DNA of 60,559 bases from contig NZ_JNVM01000039.1 of the NCBI RefSeq assembly GCF_000722545.1, positions 1 through 60,559 of the forward strand. Reading direction: 5' to 3'. The first letter of the stretch is position 1; each line of letters begins with the position of its first letter. Below are positions 39,749 through 47,338 of the stretch, in pieces. The notes under the pieces were generated by a model. The model ran no database searches, was not told where the DNA came from, and was given only the letters and a program-made list of their open reading frames with translations. Origin of the DNA: Paenibacillus tyrphae (lineage in GTDB: Bacteria; Bacillota; Bacilli; Paenibacillales; NBRC-103111). The translations under genes were made by a program, and so were the position numbers.

Positions 39749-40441
39749 TTATCTCAGGGCTGTTGCATTGACGCGAGCGCTTGGCCCCATTGTCGAGGAT
39801 ACCGCGATGTTTTTCAGGTATACCCCTTTGGCTGCAGCCGGTTTTGCTCTGTTGAGCGCATCGATCAAAGCTTTGAAGTTCTCAGCAAGCTTCTCAGCGT
39901 CGAAGGATACTTTACCGATCGGCGCATGGATTTGTCCGGCTTTATCCAGACGGTATTCGATTTTACCTGCCTTAATCTCCTGAACGGCTTTCGCTACGTC
40001 GAACGTAACTGTGCCCGCTTTCGGGTTCGGCATCAAACCTTTACCACCCAAGATACGGCCGAGTTTACCCACTTCGCTCATCATGTCCGGCGTAGCTACG
40101 CAGACATCGAAGTCGAACCAGCCTTGCTGAATTTTGTTGATCATGTCTTGATCGCCTACGAAATCGGCGCCTGCCGCTTCCGCTTCTTTGGCTTTGTCGC
40201 CTTTGGCAAATACAAGAACGCGTTTCGTTTTACCTGTGCCGTGAGGCAGTACAACCACACCGCGAACGGCTTGGTCTTGTTTTCTAGGGTCTACGCCCAG
40301 ACGCACAGCTACTTCAACGGTTTCGTCGAATTTAGCGCGTGCCGTTTTCTTAACGAGTTCGATGGCTTCGAGCGGCTCATAGAACGTCTCAGCATCGATT
40401 TGCTTAGCAACTTCAAGGTATTTCTTACCGTGTTTAGCCAC
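39749..40441 (-). CDS. rplA: 50S ribosomal protein L1 (uL1)
   Basis: A 230-residue uL1, the E-site stalk protein. GRILGGKGLMPNPKAGTVTF is the family signature. The start is GTG following AGGAGG. It forms an L11-L1 pair with rplK. I could not identify an L1-binding leader upstream of rplK. Confidence 0.98.
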   Translation of the reverse strand: MAKHGKKYLEVAKQIDAETFYEPLEAIELVKKTARAKFDETVEVAVRLGVDPRKQDQAVRGVVVLPHGTGKTKRVLVFAKGDKAKEAEAAGADFVGDQDMINKIQQGWFDFDVCVATPDMMSEVGKLGRILGGKGLMPNPKAGTVTFDVAKAVQEIKAGKIEYRLDKAGQIHAPIGKVSFDAEKLAENFKALIDALNRAKPAAAKGVYLKNIAVSSTMGPSARVNATALR

Positions 40442-40499
40442 TTTTATGTCCTCCTATGTGGTATTAGCGGAATATCCTCCCACTGAATGCAGCAAGCGA

Positions 40500-40925
40500 T
40501 TAGTCTTCGATGACTACGCCCATGCTGCGAGCCGTACCTTCGACCATGCGCATAGCAGCCTCAACGGATGCAGCGTTCAGGTCAGGCATTTTTTGCTCGG
40601 CGATTTCACGCACTTTCGCACGTTTTACAGCTGCAACCTTCTTCTTGTTCGGTTCGCCGGATCCTTTTTCGATCCCTGCAGCTACGCGCAGCAATACGGC
40701 AGCCGGCGGCGTTTTCGTGATGAACGTGAAAGAACGGTCTTCGAATACGGAGATCTCAACCGGAATGATAAGACCTGCTTGATCGGCAGTACGAGCGTTG
40801 AACTCTTTGCAGAATGCCATGATGTTAACGCCTGCTTGACCGAGAGCCGGACCGATCGGCGGAGCCGGATTCGCTTTCCCTGCAGGAACCTGCAGTTTCA
40901 CAACTTTAATAACCTTTTTTGCCAT
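40500..40925 (-). CDS. rplK: 50S ribosomal protein L11 (uL11)
   Basis: A 141-residue uL11 of the GTPase-associated centre and target region of thiostrepton. It has PAGKANPAPPIGPALGQAGV near the start and the C-terminal rRNA-binding helix region. It follows nusG by 41 bases. Confidence 0.98.
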   Translation of the reverse strand: MAKKVIKVVKLQVPAGKANPAPPIGPALGQAGVNIMAFCKEFNARTADQAGLIIPVEISVFEDRSFTFITKTPPAAVLLRVAAGIEKGSGEPNKKKVAAVKRAKVREIAEQKMPDLNAASVEAAMRMVEGTARSMGVVIED

Positions 40926-40966
40926 TGTGTGACACCTCCTCGCCCGTGGTATGGCAGTGTTTCACG

Positions 40967-41506
40967 CTACAGCTTCTCCACCTGGTGGTAGTCGAGCTCA
41001 AGCGGCGTTTCTCTGCCGAACATGTTGACATGGACCTTCAGCTTACTTTTGTCGAGCAGAATTTCTTCCACGGAACCGACGAAGTTGGCGAACGGTCCGA
41101 CTTTCACGCGCACGGTCTCTTTGAGTTCGAAGTCGATTTTCGGCTTCGGCTCTTCGATACCCATATGCTTGAGAATAGAATCGACTTCCTCCGGAAGCAA
41201 AGCCGTTGGCTTCGATCCCGAACCGGTTGAACCCACGAACCCGGTAACGCCGGGCGTGTTGCGCACCACGTACCAAGAGTCGTCCGTTTGGATCATCTCC
41301 ACAAGAACATACCCCGGATACACCTTGCGCATAACCGTTTTTTTCTTGCCATCCTTATTCACAAGCTCCTCCTCCATGGGAACGAGCACACGAAAGATCT
41401 TGTCCTTCATATCCATGGATTCGACGCGTTTCTCCAAATTGGCCTTTACCTTGTTTTCATACCCAGAGTAGGTATGTACGACGTACCATCTTTTTTCCAT
41501 TTCCAT
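40967..41506 (-). CDS. nusG: Transcription elongation/termination factor NusG
   Basis: A 179-residue NusG. The NGN domain begins KRWYVVHTYSGYENKVKANL and the C-terminal KOW domain contains VRVKVGPFANFVGSVEEILL. It binds the RNA polymerase clamp and, in Bacillus, promotes pausing. Two starts are close together: the first ATG is only about four bases after GGGTGG, while the second, two codons later at 41500, gives the Bacillus-like MEKRWYVV; either may be used. Confidence 0.97.
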   Translation of the reverse strand: MEMEKRWYVVHTYSGYENKVKANLEKRVESMDMKDKIFRVLVPMEEELVNKDGKKKTVMRKVYPGYVLVEMIQTDDSWYVVRNTPGVTGFVGSTGSGSKPTALLPEEVDSILKHMGIEEPKPKIDFELKETVRVKVGPFANFVGSVEEILLDKSKLKVHVNMFGRETPLELDYHQVEKL

Positions 41507-41528
41507 AGCGCCACCCTATAGCCTAAAT

Positions 41529-41741
41529 TTATTTAAACACGAGGCGAAGCAGCTCAGAAATTCCTAAGTCCAAAACGTAGAAGTACACCGTCACGAAGGC
41601 AACCGTAAACAACACGACCAGCGTATAGCTAATCAGCTCTTTACGGGTAGGCCACTTCACCTTTTTCAGCTCAGACCAGCTATCGCCGAAAAAGGAAAAT
41701 GTGTTGCCGAATCCCTGCTTCATTTTAGCCAAAAAGGACAC
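41529..41741 (-). CDS. secE: Preprotein translocase subunit SecE
   Basis: A 70-residue single-span SecE. The amphipathic helix with SWSELKKVKWPTRKELISYT (about residues 21-40) clamps SecY; one transmembrane helix follows. It follows rpmG by 17 bases and precedes nusG, the normal order. Confidence 0.97.
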   Translation of the reverse strand: MSFLAKMKQGFGNTFSFFGDSWSELKKVKWPTRKELISYTLVVLFTVAFVTVYFYVLDLGISELLRLVFK

Positions 41742-41758
41742 AACTACACCTCCAAAAA

Positions 41759-41908
41759 CTAGCGAGTCTCGCGATGAGCAGTTTGTTCATTGCAAAACTT
41801 GCAATATTTCTTGAGCTCCATGCGGTCAGGATGGTTGCGCTTATTTTTGGTGGATGTATAGTTTCTTTGCTTGCAGTTTGTGCACGCTAACGTGATGATC
41901 ACCCGCAT
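41759..41908 (-). CDS. rpmGB: 50S ribosomal protein L33, zinc type (bL33)
   Basis: A 49-residue protein beginning MRVIITLACTNCKQRNYTST and ending TAHRETR. Cys9, Cys12, Cys36 and Cys39 make a zinc site (C+ form). AGGAGGTG precedes the ATG. It leads secE-nusG as in other Firmicutes. Confidence 0.96.
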   Translation of the reverse strand: MRVIITLACTNCKQRNYTSTKNKRNHPDRMELKKYCKFCNEQTAHRETR

Positions 41909-41960
41909 GATGTACACCTCCTACGGACCAGCCTCGAAATTTACAACCTTACACGACCAG

Positions 41961-41990
41961 CAAAAAAACGCCTTTTCGTCTAAGGCTACC
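41961..41990 (-). promoter_or_regulatory. Hairpin plus seven T at the 5' end of the rpmG-secE-nusG transcript
   Basis: Minus strand GCCTT-AGACGAA-AAGGC-G-TTTTTTT. The predicted transcription start is at about 41990, so the hairpin begins about five bases into the RNA. It looks like a short intrinsic terminator or a 5' stabilising hairpin; the stem is only five base pairs. Confidence 0.5.
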
Positions 41991-41996
41991 CGATAT

Positions 41997-42025
41997 ACTT
42001 TAGCACATGGCCTATCTTCTGTCAA
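41997..42025 (-). promoter_or_regulatory. Promoter of rpmG-secE-nusG
   Basis: Minus strand TTGACA, 17 bases, TAAAGT. It lies ~90 bases before rpmG and downstream of the sigH terminator. Confidence 0.8.
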
Positions 42026-42124
42026 GGAAAAAGGATTAACATAGCGCCTGTCCCGTCTCATCCATTATTGACCAGGCGGCTCGTTCCTAAACGAAAACTT
42101 GATCATTTTTTTATAAAAGGCACC

Positions 42125-42153
42125 TTGCCATGCGCGAACATTCGTTCTATAAT
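42125..42153 (+). promoter_or_regulatory. Plus-strand promoter with a LexA-type box, facing sigH
   Basis: TTGCCA, 17 bases, TATAAT on the plus strand. The spacer contains CGAACATTCGTTCT (42135-42148), matching the Gram-positive SOS box CGAACRNRYGTTYC at 12 of 14 positions and the GAACN4GTTC core exactly. No plus-strand gene follows; transcription would run into the sigH 3' end in antisense. The region 42154-42291 contains a GGCTTC/GAAGCC hairpin and no convincing reading frame. Confidence 0.6.
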
Positions 42154-42291
42154 AATCTCTAAACCTATAAGAAAGGCTTCTTATCGAAGCCATTTCGAGG
42201 AAGATACATTCGTGTTTTAGCGGAAGCTTTTGTTGCCATATAGAATGCAATCAGCTCCGCTGATAACTTATAAATTCTATATCTATAAAAC

Positions 42292-42328
42292 AAAAAAAGC
42301 ACCTTGCTATTGCAGCAATAAAGGCGCT
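42292..42328 (-). terminator. Terminator of sigH
   Basis: Minus strand AGCGCCTTTATTGC and GCAATAGCAAGGTGCT, then seven T. On the plus strand no T-run follows, so it should not stop antisense RNA coming from 42.15 kb. Confidence 0.92.
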
Positions 42329-42338
42329 TATCTATGTT

Positions 42339-42983
42339 TTATGCGTCACGCACTTCCAAATACCTCTCCAGCTTGCGCTTTACGCGCTGCAATGCATTGT
42401 CAATCGACTTTACGTGCCTGTCCAAATCGACGGCGATTTCCTGATAGGACCGTCCGTCCAAATACAGCATCAGCACCCTGCGTTCCAGGTCGCTCAATAT
42501 CTCTCCCATTTTATCTTCCAGCCCGCTGAACTCCTCTTGATTAATGATCAATTCCTCGGGATCGGATACGCGGGAGCCGCAAATGACATCGAGCAGCGTC
42601 CTGTCGGAATCTTCATCATAGATGGGCTTGTCCAACGAAACGTAGGAATTTAGGGGGATATGCTTCTGGCGAGTGGCGGTTTTGATGGCCGTAATGATTT
42701 GACGGGTGATGCAAAGCTCGGCAAACGCTTTGAAGGAGGCTAGCTTATCGCCGCGGAAGTCGCGGATCGATTTATACAGGCCGATCATTCCCTCTTGTAC
42801 GATATCCTCTCTATCAGCGCCGATTAAAAAATAAGAGCGCGCTTTGGCGCGAACGAAGTTCTTGTACTTGTTGATCAAGTACTCCAAGGCGTCGCTATCC
42901 CCTTCACGGACGGCTTCGACCACATCTTCGTCTGCCTTGAGGTCGTATTCGTACATTCTCAACTCTTTGAGGTCGACACTCAC
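42339..42983 (-). CDS. sigH: RNA polymerase sigma-H factor
   Basis: A 214-residue sigma-70 type factor of the SigH group, which drives early sporulation and competence genes. Region 2 contains ADREDIVQEGMIGLYKSIRD (core and -10 contacts) and region 4 the helix-turn-helix SYQEIAVDLDRHVKSIDNAL. The start is GTG, six bases after GGAGGG. It has its own promoter and terminator, so it is a single-gene unit between rae1 and rpmG. Confidence 0.96.
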   Translation of the reverse strand: MSVDLKELRMYEYDLKADEDVVEAVREGDSDALEYLINKYKNFVRAKARSYFLIGADREDIVQEGMIGLYKSIRDFRGDKLASFKAFAELCITRQIITAIKTATRQKHIPLNSYVSLDKPIYDEDSDRTLLDVICGSRVSDPEELIINQEEFSGLEDKMGEILSDLERRVLMLYLDGRSYQEIAVDLDRHVKSIDNALQRVKRKLERYLEVRDA

Positions 42984-43020
42984 TACAATCCCTCCGGCCC
43001 AACGCTTGAAAGATAGGACT

Positions 43021-43050
43021 AGTATACATTATGTAATCTAATGCCGTCAA
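43021..43050 (-). promoter_or_regulatory. Promoter of sigH
   Basis: Minus strand TTGACG, 18 bases, TATACT, with a TG two bases before the -10. It lies about 35 bases before the GTG. In Bacillus this gene is repressed by AbrB; the AT-rich spacer would allow that, but no specific site can be read. Confidence 0.65.
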
Positions 43051-43113
43051 CCGGATTCCCGCTACAAAAAGCTAGATTGTTGCTGGATTCACAGGCCTCG
43101 CCTTTCACAGCCC

Positions 43114-43629
43114 CTAATTCCCCCTGCGCCATTTCTCCAGCTGATCCCGTATATCTCCGCTAATTCTGCTGTCAAACGAATTGCGCTTCGGCGATGCTTC
43201 GGTGTCGATCGTCCGGCGGATTTCCTGGCGAATCTGCCTCACCTTAACCAAAAGTTCGCTTGCCGGAATCCGGAAAGCCCCTTTGCCAAAAATTACATGC
43301 TGCTCCGTCATATCGGAAGTCGCGACGTATACCTGCTTGCGCCGTCCGATATGGACGGTGACGAGCCTTTCGATCAGCTCGTCCGCCGTTTCCTTTTCCT
43401 TGGTGTAATAAACCGGGAGCTTGCTCTGCAAATATTTGCCGCCAAGCCCCGGAACGTAGTAAGCGTCAAACACCACGATGACCTTCATCCCGGAGAACGA
43501 CTGGTATTCGGCCATCGTTTCGATCAGCCGGTCGCGTGCTTCCTCCAGCCGGATCTCCTTCAGCCTTTGCAATTCCGGCCATGATCCGATGATGTTGTAA
43601 CCGTCTACGATGAGGATCTCCTGAATCAT
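43114..43629 (-). CDS. rae1: Ribosome-associated endoribonuclease Rae1 (YacP, NYN domain)
   Basis: A 171-residue NYN/PIN-like nuclease. Catalytic Asp residues lie in LIVDGYNIIG (residues 6-15), VVFDAYYVPG and YVATSDMTEQ. In Bacillus, Rae1 cleaves mRNA in the ribosomal A site. It is last in the cysE-cysS-mrnC-rlmB-rae1 run, 24 bases after rlmB. The C-terminus is basic, suiting rRNA contact. Confidence 0.92.
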   Translation of the reverse strand: MIQEILIVDGYNIIGSWPELQRLKEIRLEEARDRLIETMAEYQSFSGMKVIVVFDAYYVPGLGGKYLQSKLPVYYTKEKETADELIERLVTVHIGRRKQVYVATSDMTEQHVIFGKGAFRIPASELLVKVRQIRQEIRRTIDTEASPKRNSFDSRISGDIRDQLEKWRRGN

Positions 43630-43653
43630 GCCGCATCGCCCCGCAGCATGACG

Positions 43654-44394
43654 TTATTCCGAAGCCATTCGCTGCCGGACGACTTCATACATGAACACCG
43701 AAGCCGCGACCGAGGCGTTAAGCGAGTTGATTTGACCGAACATCGGCAGCTTCAACAAAAAGTCGCATTTTTCGCGAATGAGCCGCCCGATGCCTTTGTT
43801 CTCATTGCCGATCACGATAGCCAGAGGCAGATTCAAGTTCGTTTGATAGACTGGCTGCTGCGCCCCCACATCGGCTCCGGCGATCCAAACGCCCTGCTCC
43901 TTAAGCTGTTCGATCGTCTGGGCGAGGTTGGTGACGCGGGCCACGGGCACGTATTCGACCGCGCCAGCGGAGGTCTTGGATACCGTTGCGGTCAGCCCTA
44001 CGGAACGCCGCTTCGGAATGATGACCCCATGGACACCGGTACAGTCCGCCGTCCGCAGGATGGACCCTAAGTTATGCGGGTCCTCGATTTCGTCGAGAAT
44101 GAGCAGGAACGGCATTTCGTTTCGTTCCGCGGCAAAAGCCAGCAAGTCCTCTACTTCGGCATAGGCATATGCCGCTACCTGGGCAACGACGCCTTGATGC
44201 TGCACACCGCCGGCCATTTGGTCCAGCTTGCGCTTGTCCGCAAATTGCACGATGACGCCGTTCTGCTTCGCTTCCGCGAGGATGGGTTGAGTAAGTTGTT
44301 TTTGAGCCTGCTCGGCGATCCAAATCTTATTGATGGTCCGCCCGGAACGCAGCGCTTCGAGTACGGAATGCTTGCCTCCGATAAATTCTTCCAC
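43654..44394 (-). CDS. rlmB: 23S rRNA 2'-O-methyltransferase RlmB family (SpoU)
   Basis: A 246-residue SPOUT enzyme. The N-terminal substrate-binding domain (about residues 1-75) precedes the knot with NLGSILRTADCTGVHGVIIP (motif 1), IVIGNENKGIG (motif 2) and INSLNASVAASVFMYEVVRQ (motif 3). Gm2251-type modification of 23S rRNA is the family activity. The start is GTG, one base after the mrnC stop, so the two are likely coupled. Confidence 0.94.
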   Translation of the reverse strand: MEEFIGGKHSVLEALRSGRTINKIWIAEQAQKQLTQPILAEAKQNGVIVQFADKRKLDQMAGGVQHQGVVAQVAAYAYAEVEDLLAFAAERNEMPFLLILDEIEDPHNLGSILRTADCTGVHGVIIPKRRSVGLTATVSKTSAGAVEYVPVARVTNLAQTIEQLKEQGVWIAGADVGAQQPVYQTNLNLPLAIVIGNENKGIGRLIREKCDFLLKLPMFGQINSLNASVAASVFMYEVVRQRMASE

Positions 44395-44395
44395 G

Positions 44396-44863
44396 TCAGG
44401 CGTCCCCCTTTCCTGTTGTCGTTGATGTTTCGTCCCGCTCCAAGGAGAGCATCAGCAGCTGCTGAAGCCTCTCCCACCGCTGCGTATAATACAAGTAGCC
44501 GATCAGGCACTCGAACGCCGTGCTGTGGCGGTATTCGAGCACATCGGCATTTTTGGCCGTTGTGCCCGATTTGGCGTTTCTTCCCCGCTTGACGATATCC
44601 GTCTCCTCTTCGGTCAGGATCGGCAGCCAGCGCCGCAGCGCCTTCGCCTGTGCCTTGGCCGAGACATAGCGGGTAGATAGCCGGTGAAGATGGTTCGGCT
44701 TGTGATTCGTCTGCGAGACGACATATTGCCGGATAAAGACCTCATAGACGGCATCGCCCATATAGGCCAGCACGAGGGGGTTCAACAGCCTCGGCTCGCG
44801 TGAAGGCGGAAAAGAAAACAAATTCGCTTGCAAATATGGCAGCGCCTGTTCATCTCGTTCCAT
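44396..44863 (-). CDS. mrnC: Mini-ribonuclease III
   Basis: A 155-residue RNase III catalytic domain lacking the dsRNA-binding domain. The active-site AYMGDAVYEVFIRQYVV and the second acidic cluster TAFECLIGYLY are present. In Bacillus it matures 23S rRNA ends. The ATG lies four bases after the cysS stop, with GGAG inside the end of cysS. The long frame upstream is not used. Confidence 0.94.
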   Translation of the reverse strand: MERDEQALPYLQANLFSFPPSREPRLLNPLVLAYMGDAVYEVFIRQYVVSQTNHKPNHLHRLSTRYVSAKAQAKALRRWLPILTEEETDIVKRGRNAKSGTTAKNADVLEYRHSTAFECLIGYLYYTQRWERLQQLLMLSLERDETSTTTGKGDA

Positions 44864-44867
44864 CGCT

Positions 44868-46265
44868 CTAGCTCCGCCGCCAACGAATGCCTTGGGCCGT
44901 ATCCTCAAGCACGATGCCGCGCTCGGTCAACAGATCGCGGATTTCGTCGGCACGCGCCCAATTTTTCGCTTTGCGGGCTTCTGTCCGCTCGACGATCAAT
45001 TGTTCGATTTCTTCATCCAGCAGGTCCTCGGCTTCAGGAGCTAGTATACCCAGCACTTGATCCATCGCTTCAAACTGCTTCAACAGCAGCTCCAAGGTGG
45101 GAGCCGTCACCTGCTCGCGGTTGATGTAAGGATTCGCCGCATTGACAAGCTCGAACACCGCCGTGATTGCGTCCGGCGTATTGAAATCGTCGTTCATCTT
45201 GCTTTCGAACTGCTGCTGCGCGGTTCGCACCGCCGCCGCCATTTCGGCATCGACTTCCCCCGCTTCCGCCGTCTTGAGACGGTGCTTCAGCACGGACAGA
45301 CAGTTCTCAATCCTAGCCAAGCTTCCTCGCGCCTGCTCCACGGCTTCGTCGCTGAAGTTCAGCGGATTGCGGTAATGACCGGACAGCATGAAGTACCGGA
45401 TCACCTCGCCCGGAATCGTCTTCAGCAGCTCATGCACATTGATTCCGTTGCCGAGCGATTTCGACATTTTCTCATCATTGACGTTCACGAACCCGTTATG
45501 CATCCAGTAGTTCGCCATCCGCTGTCCTGTCAAGCCTTCGGATTGGGCAATTTCGCATTCATGGTGCGGGAAGGTCAGGTCTAGTCCGCCTCCGTGAATG
45601 TCGATGGAATCGCCCAAATATTTGCGGATCATCGCCGAGCATTCGATGTGCCAGCCCGGGCGTCCCTCACCCCACGGACTCGACCAACTGATTTCGCCCG
45701 GCTTCGCCGCTTTCCAGAGCACGAAATCTTGCGGGCTTTCCTTCCGCTCGTCGACATCCACGCGAATGCCATATTGCAGCTCTTCCAAGTTTTGGTGCGA
45801 CAGCTTGCCGTACTCCGGAAATTTGGCCGTCCGGAAGAAGACGTCCCCGCCGGCCTCGTAGGCATAATCCTTCTCCACCAGTCCGGAGATGAAATCGATG
45901 ATCTCGGTCATGTTCTGGGTGACGCGCGGATGAAGCGTCGCTTCCCGCACTCCGAGCCCTTTGGTGTCTTCGTAATATTTTTGCACGAACAAGTCGGCAA
46001 CCTCCGGTACGGTGACTCCCATTTCGGCCGCTTTTTTAATCAGCTTGTCATCCACATCCGTAAAGTTGGCGGCATACGTCACTCCGTAGCCGATCGATTC
46101 CAAATAACGTCGCACGACGTCGAAAAAGATGGCCGGACGCGCGTTTCCGATGTGAATATAGCCGTACACGGTGGGACCGCAGACGTACATTTTCACCTTA
46201 CCCGGCTCCAGCGGTTTGAACTCTTCTTTTGTCCGAGTCAACGTATTATAAATCTTAAGACTCAT
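44868..46265 (-). CDS. cysS: Cysteinyl-tRNA synthetase
   Basis: A 465-residue class I enzyme. The HIGH motif is in CGPTVYGYIHIGNARPAIFF (about residues 29-48), KMSKS in EKMSKSLGN. Zinc ligands include the Cys in MYVCGPT and the HHECE stretch. It overlaps the end of cysE by 11 bases and is under the same T-box, so both cysteine supply and charging respond to uncharged tRNA-Cys. Confidence 0.97.
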   Translation of the reverse strand: MSLKIYNTLTRTKEEFKPLEPGKVKMYVCGPTVYGYIHIGNARPAIFFDVVRRYLESIGYGVTYAANFTDVDDKLIKKAAEMGVTVPEVADLFVQKYYEDTKGLGVREATLHPRVTQNMTEIIDFISGLVEKDYAYEAGGDVFFRTAKFPEYGKLSHQNLEELQYGIRVDVDERKESPQDFVLWKAAKPGEISWSSPWGEGRPGWHIECSAMIRKYLGDSIDIHGGGLDLTFPHHECEIAQSEGLTGQRMANYWMHNGFVNVNDEKMSKSLGNGINVHELLKTIPGEVIRYFMLSGHYRNPLNFSDEAVEQARGSLARIENCLSVLKHRLKTAEAGEVDAEMAAAVRTAQQQFESKMNDDFNTPDAITAVFELVNAANPYINREQVTAPTLELLLKQFEAMDQVLGILAPEAEDLLDEEIEQLIVERTEARKAKNWARADEIRDLLTERGIVLEDTAQGIRWRRS

Positions 46266-46917
46266 GTTTTACGGCTCCTCCAATTCTGGTCTTTTCTTTA
46301 TGGGCCTCAACCTTCAGCTCGTCGATTTGCTGCTGCATTTGGCGAATCATATCGAGAACGGGGTCCGAAAGCTTGTCATGCTCCAAGCGTCCGACACGCA
46401 CGCCGTCCCGCTTGACAATTTTGCCCGGGATTCCGACGACGGTGCTGTTGGCCGGAACTTCGCTTAATACGACAGAGTTCGACCCGATCCGCGAGTTATC
46501 CCCGACCGTGAAGGACCCGAGCACCTTCGCCCCGGCCGAGATGACCACATTGTTGCCGACGGTCGGATGCCGCTTCCCCCGTTCCTTGCCGGTGCCCCCG
46601 AGCGTTACGCCGTGATAGAGCAGCACGTCGTCGCCGATCTCGCACGTTTCTCCAATGACGACGCCCATGCCATGGTCGATAAAGAAACGTCTCCCGATCA
46701 CAGCGCCGGGATGAATTTCGATCCCTGTCATAAAGCGGCTGGCTTGCGAAATGATGCGCGCGACGGTGAACCAGCTTTTTTTATAAAACCAGTGCGCCAC
46801 GCGATGCGCCCAGAGGGCGTGCAAGCCGGAATAGGTGAACACGACCTCAAACCAGCTTCTCGCCGCCGGATCGTTCTCAAAGATCGTTTCGATGTCTTCT
46901 TTCATTCTGGCAAACAC
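46255..46917 (-). CDS. cysE: Serine O-acetyltransferase
   Basis: A 220-residue SAT making O-acetylserine for cysteine synthesis. The left-handed beta helix is visible as hexapeptide repeats (IEIHPGAVIGRRFFIDHGMG, then GETCEIGDDVLLYHGVTLGG). The start is GTG, six bases after GGGGGA. It is shorter than the enteric enzyme at the N-terminus, as usual in Firmicutes. It overlaps cysS and is preceded by a T-box leader. Confidence 0.96.
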   Translation of the reverse strand: MFARMKEDIETIFENDPAARSWFEVVFTYSGLHALWAHRVAHWFYKKSWFTVARIISQASRFMTGIEIHPGAVIGRRFFIDHGMGVVIGETCEIGDDVLLYHGVTLGGTGKERGKRHPTVGNNVVISAGAKVLGSFTVGDNSRIGSNSVVLSEVPANSTVVGIPGKIVKRDGVRVGRLEHDKLSDPVLDMIRQMQQQIDELKVEAHKEKTRIGGAVKHES

Positions 46918-46963
46918 GTATCATCCCCCATTCCTGTGCAACGCCTTCGTCTACGAATCACGC

Positions 46964-47300
46964 AAAAAAACGCCTTCTACAGCCGTTTCGGCTGCAGAGG
47001 CGTCTTCTTTCGCGGTTCCACTCTGCTTGGATAAACGTACAAGGGCAGCGCAAGGCCCTACGTCTATCCGTCTCTATCGTTCGTATCGTGAACGTCACGG
47101 TAAAGACTACCCTGCCACTGCACCGGAGCGCTCGCGTCAGATCGTCTTTACGGCTCCCGGGTGCACTTCCGCAAAAGGGGAATTGGACGACTCGCAGCCG
47201 GTTCGTTGCCGAACCGATCGTCCTCTCTGGGAATCCCAACACTTTTCCGTACTTTCCCGTTCGTCGCCGTAGATGTATGTTATCGAAGAATTGATCTTAT
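46964..47300 (-). ncRNA. T-box leader (tRNA-Cys type) of cysE-cysS
   Basis: The T-box sequence AGAGTGGAACCGCG lies at 47011-47024 (minus strand), followed by a terminator with arms GACGCCTCTGCAGCC and GGCTGTAGAAGGCG and seven T (46964-47004). A long Stem I lies upstream. A TGC triplet at 47194-47196, in the GGCTGCGAG stretch of the proximal arm, is a plausible Cys specifier. Uncharged tRNA-Cys would be expected to favour read-through. Confidence 0.9.
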
Positions 47301-47309
47301 TTTTTTCTA

Positions 47310-47338
47310 AGTATATAAGAAATTCATAGGTATTACAA
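47310..47338 (-). promoter_or_regulatory. Promoter of the T-box-cysES unit
   Basis: Minus strand TTGTAA, 17 bases, TATACT. The -35 covers the stop codon of gltX, so the cys unit has its own start despite being close to gltX. Confidence 0.75.

Noticed and set aside
42065..42250. Minus-strand 61-codon frame between sigH and rpmG
   Set aside because: No ribosome site, no recognisable family, and it spans the LexA box and plus-strand promoter.
42230..42529. Plus-strand 99-codon frame downstream of the LexA-type promoter
   Set aside because: No ribosome site, and most of it is the antisense of the sigH 3' end with biased shadow composition. The transcript is more likely non-coding.
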